In this document: piece after piece, positions 15,423 through 16,836 of the stretch
Layout: each line of letters opens with the position of its first letter
Numbering within the stretch: position 1 is the stretch's first letter
DNA from: Treponema sp.
Lineage (GTDB): Bacteria > Spirochaetota > Spirochaetia > Treponematales > Treponemataceae
Length of the DNA: 16,836 bases
NCBI GenBank assembly: GCA_031290005.1
Contig: JAITOJ010000077.1
Location: forward strand, 1 to 16,836
Reading direction: 5' to 3'
Made by a program: the position numbers and the translations under genes
Notes under the pieces: model-generated
What the model saw: only the letters and a program-made list of their open reading frames with translations
Database searches by the model: none
What the model was told of the DNA's origin: nothing

Positions 15423-15674
15423 TCAGCCTCCTTGCCGTTTCCAACCGGCGATAAAATGCTCGAATGCCGCGATGGTTGCTTCAAATACGATGTCCCCCAC
15501 GGCCCCACGGCCTTCCTGGTCGTTCCCCTGGCTGATGTAAAAACTGCGGAGCTGACCTTCAATGTCCCTGATCGTGCAGGAGGAGTCCTGCGCCCGGCGG
15601 CGTTCCAAGCCCCGCAGTTCGTCTTCATAGACCTGGGTATATTTTTCGTCCATCCAGGCAGTGGTCTCATTCAT
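15423..15674 (-). CDS. Small soluble protein, unrecognised
   Basis: This 83-residue protein has no family I know. It is charged and probably helical: acidic MDEKYTQVYEDELRGLERRR, a middle with DIEGQLRSFYISQG, and an amphipathic end DIVFEATIAAFEHFIAGWKR. It has no signal peptide or membrane segment. The start at 15674 is directly preceded by a 9-bp hairpin (15675-15699) and lacks a well-spaced ribosome binding site; an internal ATG at 15653 is an alternative start. Its stop lies two bases before the next gene's start, so it heads a coupled three-gene operon. It is divergent from trpR, and the two share a 67-base regulatory region. Confidence 0.6.
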   Translation of the reverse strand: MNETTAWMDEKYTQVYEDELRGLERRRAQDSSCTIRDIEGQLRSFYISQGNDQEGRGAVGDIVFEATIAAFEHFIAGWKRQGG

Positions 15675-15699
15675 AGGAAAAAATTACTGTTTTTTTCCT
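15675..15699 (-). promoter_or_regulatory. Hairpin abutting the start codon of the 83-residue gene
   Basis: AGGAAAAAA (15675-15683) pairs perfectly with TTTTTTCCT (15691-15699) around a 7-base loop. In minus-strand RNA the only Shine-Dalgarno-like AGGA lies in the 5' arm, and the 3' arm touches the ATG. The fold would hide the ribosome landing site, so it may act as a translational switch. This is inferred from sequence only. Confidence 0.4.
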
Positions 15700-15726
15700 C
15701 AAAAAGCAAGCAATTTTCTGTAAATA

Positions 15727-15735
15727 TGGTATACT
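15727..15735 (+). promoter_or_regulatory. Extended -10 promoter of trpR
   Basis: TGG at 15727-15729 directly precedes TATACT at 15730-15735, a good extended -10 element. No convincing -35 box lies at the usual distance. The expected start site, about 7 bases downstream, coincides with the A of the trpR ATG at 15742. Confidence 0.55.
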
Positions 15736-15752
15736 GTTGCAATGAATAGTAT
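15731..15752. promoter_or_regulatory. Inverted repeat, candidate TrpR operator
   Basis: ATACTGTT at 15731-15738 and AATAGTAT at 15745-15752 form an 8-bp inverted repeat with one mismatch and a 6-base centre. It covers the -10 box, the likely transcription start and the trpR start codon. The ACT and AGT half-sites recall trp operators, but the spacing between them is wider than in the Escherichia coli operator. Confidence 0.4.
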
Positions 15753-16044
15753 CGGCGCTGCCTTGTCCCCTGATGTGGAGCGGGCTTTACGTGAGATATG
15801 CCAGGTTACGGCAATGACCACGGACGAAAATCTGATTGCTGATTTCTTTGACTGCCTTTTTACTCCTTCGGAACGGCAGGACATGGCGAAACGCTGGCTC
15901 CTGGTGCGGGAAATCATCAGCGGCACAACCCAGCGGGAAATCTCCCGGAAGCTGGGGCTCAGTCTGTGCAAAATTACCCGGGGTTCGCGGGAAGTTAAAA
16001 AACCGGACAGCGCCTTCAAAAAGATGCTGGCATTGTTGTCATAG
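15742..16044 (+). CDS. trpR: Trp repressor family protein
   Basis: The 100-residue protein matches TrpR, the tryptophan-activated repressor of tryptophan biosynthesis and uptake genes. The region LFTPSERQDMAKRWLLVREI corresponds to the helices before the HTH. GTTQREISRKLGLSLCKITR is the HTH, ending in the TrpR hallmark ITRGS. By alignment T41, R51 and R80 match the tryptophan-contacting T44, R54 and R84 of Escherichia coli, so ligand binding is probably kept. One residue is missing in the turn before QRE. The related YerC family lacks ITRGS, which favours TrpR proper. No Shine-Dalgarno sequence precedes the ATG, and the message is probably leaderless. No trp biosynthesis gene is in the window, so its targets lie elsewhere, perhaps including the divergent operon. 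Confidence 0.82.
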   Translation: MNSIGAALSPDVERALREICQVTAMTTDENLIADFFDCLFTPSERQDMAKRWLLVREIISGTTQREISRKLGLSLCKITRGSREVKKPDSAFKKMLALLS

Positions 16045-16067
16045 CAATTCGCAATTCAGGATAAAAA

Positions 16068-16144
16068 ACAGAGCGCAGGATTGCTCCCACGGGCTGTTTT
16101 GGCGGAACTCCAGCGGTTTGCCAAAGCCCCCTGCCGTGCTCTGT
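16068..16144. ncRNA. Strong two-part stem-loop element after trpR
   Basis: ACAGAGC and GCAGG (16068-16079) pair with CCTGC and GCTCTGT (16130-16134, 16138-16144), leaving CGT bulged. Inside, GGGC and TTTGGC (16091-16094, 16098-16103) pair with GCCAAA and GCCC (16120-16129), leaving TGT bulged, around a 16-base loop. About 22 base pairs form within 77 bases. No U-tract follows, so it is not a standard terminator. It could be a structured RNA, the 3' end of the trpR message, or a small palindromic mobile element. Confidence 0.5.
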
Positions 16145-16158
16145 CCCCCTAACCAAGC

Positions 16159-16550
16159 CTTCACACGCCCGTATTAAGCTCCTTCACACGCCCGTATTAA
16201 GCTCCTTCACACGCCCGTATTAAGCCCCTTCACACGCCCGTATTAAGACCCTTCACACAACCCGTATTAAGCTCCTTCACACGTCCGTATTAAGCCCCTT
16301 CACACGCCCGTATTAAGCACCTTCACACGCCCGTATTAAGCCCCTTCACACGCCCGTATTAAGCTCCTTAACACGCCCGTATTAAGCACCTTCACACGCC
16401 CGTATTAAGCCCCTTAACACGCCCGTATTAAGCTCCTTCACACGCCCGTATTAAGCCCCTTAACACGCCCGTAAGAAGCACCTTCTTACGCCGGGAAGAA
16501 GCCCCTTCACACGCCCGTAAGAAGCACCCTCTTACGCCGGGAAGAAGCAC
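16159..16550. repeat. 23-bp tandem array, 17 units, foldable as a hairpin array
   Basis: Seventeen head-to-tail units follow without spacers. Units 1-13 read CTTCACACGCCCGTATTAAG plus CNC, with one unit (16251-16274) a base longer; units 14-17 (from 16459) are derived forms. The unit length is not a multiple of three, so the array as a whole is not coding. Across each junction CGTATTAAG can pair with CTTCACACG around CNC with 7 of 9 pairs, rising to 8 of 9 in units with CTTAA and 9 of 9 at 16470-16490. Variation lies mainly in the middle loop base and at one stem base. The stem-loop at 16068-16144 ends 14 bases before the array. Confidence 0.9.
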
Positions 16551-16698
16551 AATGCATCGCTCCCAGCATAAGCAAGGCCCGCAAACGCCAAGGATTTTCA
16601 AACAATCCTAGGCTATCGGGCAAGAGCAAGGCTGTATATTTTTTTGAAAACATCCGAGCTTTATACTCGTTGGCTTTCGCGGGGTCTACTTTGAACAT
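16507..16698 (-). CDS. Small ORF whose 3' end is made of array sequence
   Basis: The 63-residue product, starting MFKVDPAKANEYKARMFSKK, is not recognised. It has a convincing start: GGAGG at 16706-16710 (minus strand) lies seven bases before ATG 16698, and a GTG just upstream is an alternative. The middle reads LLLPDSLGLFENPWRLRALL, not low-complexity. From about residue 50 (CASSRRKRVLLTGV) the codons lie in the degenerate last units of the 23-bp array, so the natural C-terminus may have been replaced by the repeats. It could be a real small gene or the 5' remnant of a longer one. The 200 bases from 16551 to 16750 hold nothing else that I can identify. Confidence 0.4.
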   Translation of the reverse strand: MFKVDPAKANEYKARMFSKKYTALLLPDSLGLFENPWRLRALLMLGAMHCASSRRKRVLLTGV

Positions 16699-16768
16699 CA
16701 CGCAGCCTCCCTGTTTCTCATGTAACGAGAAGCTGCTATCCGGATTTTATATTTCAGCCCTATTTCAT

Positions 16769-16788
16769 GGGGGGGGGGGGGGGGGGGG
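16769..16788. repeat. G20 homopolymer tract
   Basis: Twenty consecutive G residues, followed within 50 bases by C-rich and A14 stretches at the window end. It lies upstream of the minus-strand small ORF. It may be a phase-variable tract or a contig-end artefact. Confidence 0.6.
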
Positions 16789-16836
16789 CAAAAATTTTAT
16801 TTACCCCGGCACCCCCCGCAAAAAAAAAAAAAAACA

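Noticed and set aside
14711..15670. 319-residue minus-strand reading frame overlapping the 83- and 254-residue genes
   Set aside because: Pro/Arg/Ser-rich composition and no ribosome binding site; the alternative frames have coupled starts with AGGAGG and sensible protein composition.
16159..16550. CRISPR array
   Set aside because: Units are contiguous 23-mers with no unique spacers between them, and no cas gene is in the window.

Overview
The window looks like a chromosomal segment of a spirochaete, most likely a Treponema of the moderately GC-rich, gut-associated (termite-type) kind. This is an inference. It rests on the flhA-flhF-flhG flagellar block next to cmk-rpsA, on lipoproteins with relaxed spirochaetal signal peptides, and on a very long ankyrin-repeat lipoprotein. 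No species-specific marker was tested.

Bases 1-354 hold the 3' end of a HicB-type antitoxin gene broken by a one-base slip in an A7 run, then a strong sigma-70-type promoter. Bases 355-9202 hold eight same-strand genes with overlaps or gaps of 13 bases or fewer: flhA, flhF and flhG (flagellar export gate and flagellar placement GTPase/ATPase), cmk and rpsA (CMP kinase and ribosomal protein S1), a degenerate sigma-54-activator-like protein with a Fis-type HTH, a membrane-anchored TPR protein, and an unrecognised lipoprotein. They could form one transcription unit joining flagellar assembly, nucleotide supply, translation and envelope functions.

Bases 9203-11354 hold a tRNA-Arg(UCU) with its own promoter, a stand-alone Nfu iron-sulfur scaffold with its own promoter, and a YgiQ-type radical SAM protein. 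The conserved N-terminus of YgiQ can only be explained by a non-standard start, probably CTG at 9624. Bases 11460-14327 encode one 955-residue lipoprotein made almost entirely of about 26 ankyrin repeats.

Bases 14337-15674 carry a three-gene minus-strand operon of unrecognised function: an 83-residue soluble protein, a 254-residue protein whose N-terminus resembles class III aminotransferases, and a 99-residue membrane protein. Divergent from it is a TrpR-family repressor (15742-16044), apparently leaderless, with an inverted repeat over its -10 box and start codon.

The last 800 bases are the least ordinary. A 77-nt, deeply base-paired element (16068-16144) is followed 14 bases later by an array of seventeen 23-bp units (16159-16550). 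The array is phased so that each junction can fold into a hairpin with a CNC triloop, and the last units changed in both arms so that pairing improved. The array runs into the 3' end of a small minus-strand ORF with a good ribosome binding site. The window ends in a G20 tract and an A14 tract that may be a sequencing or assembly artefact.
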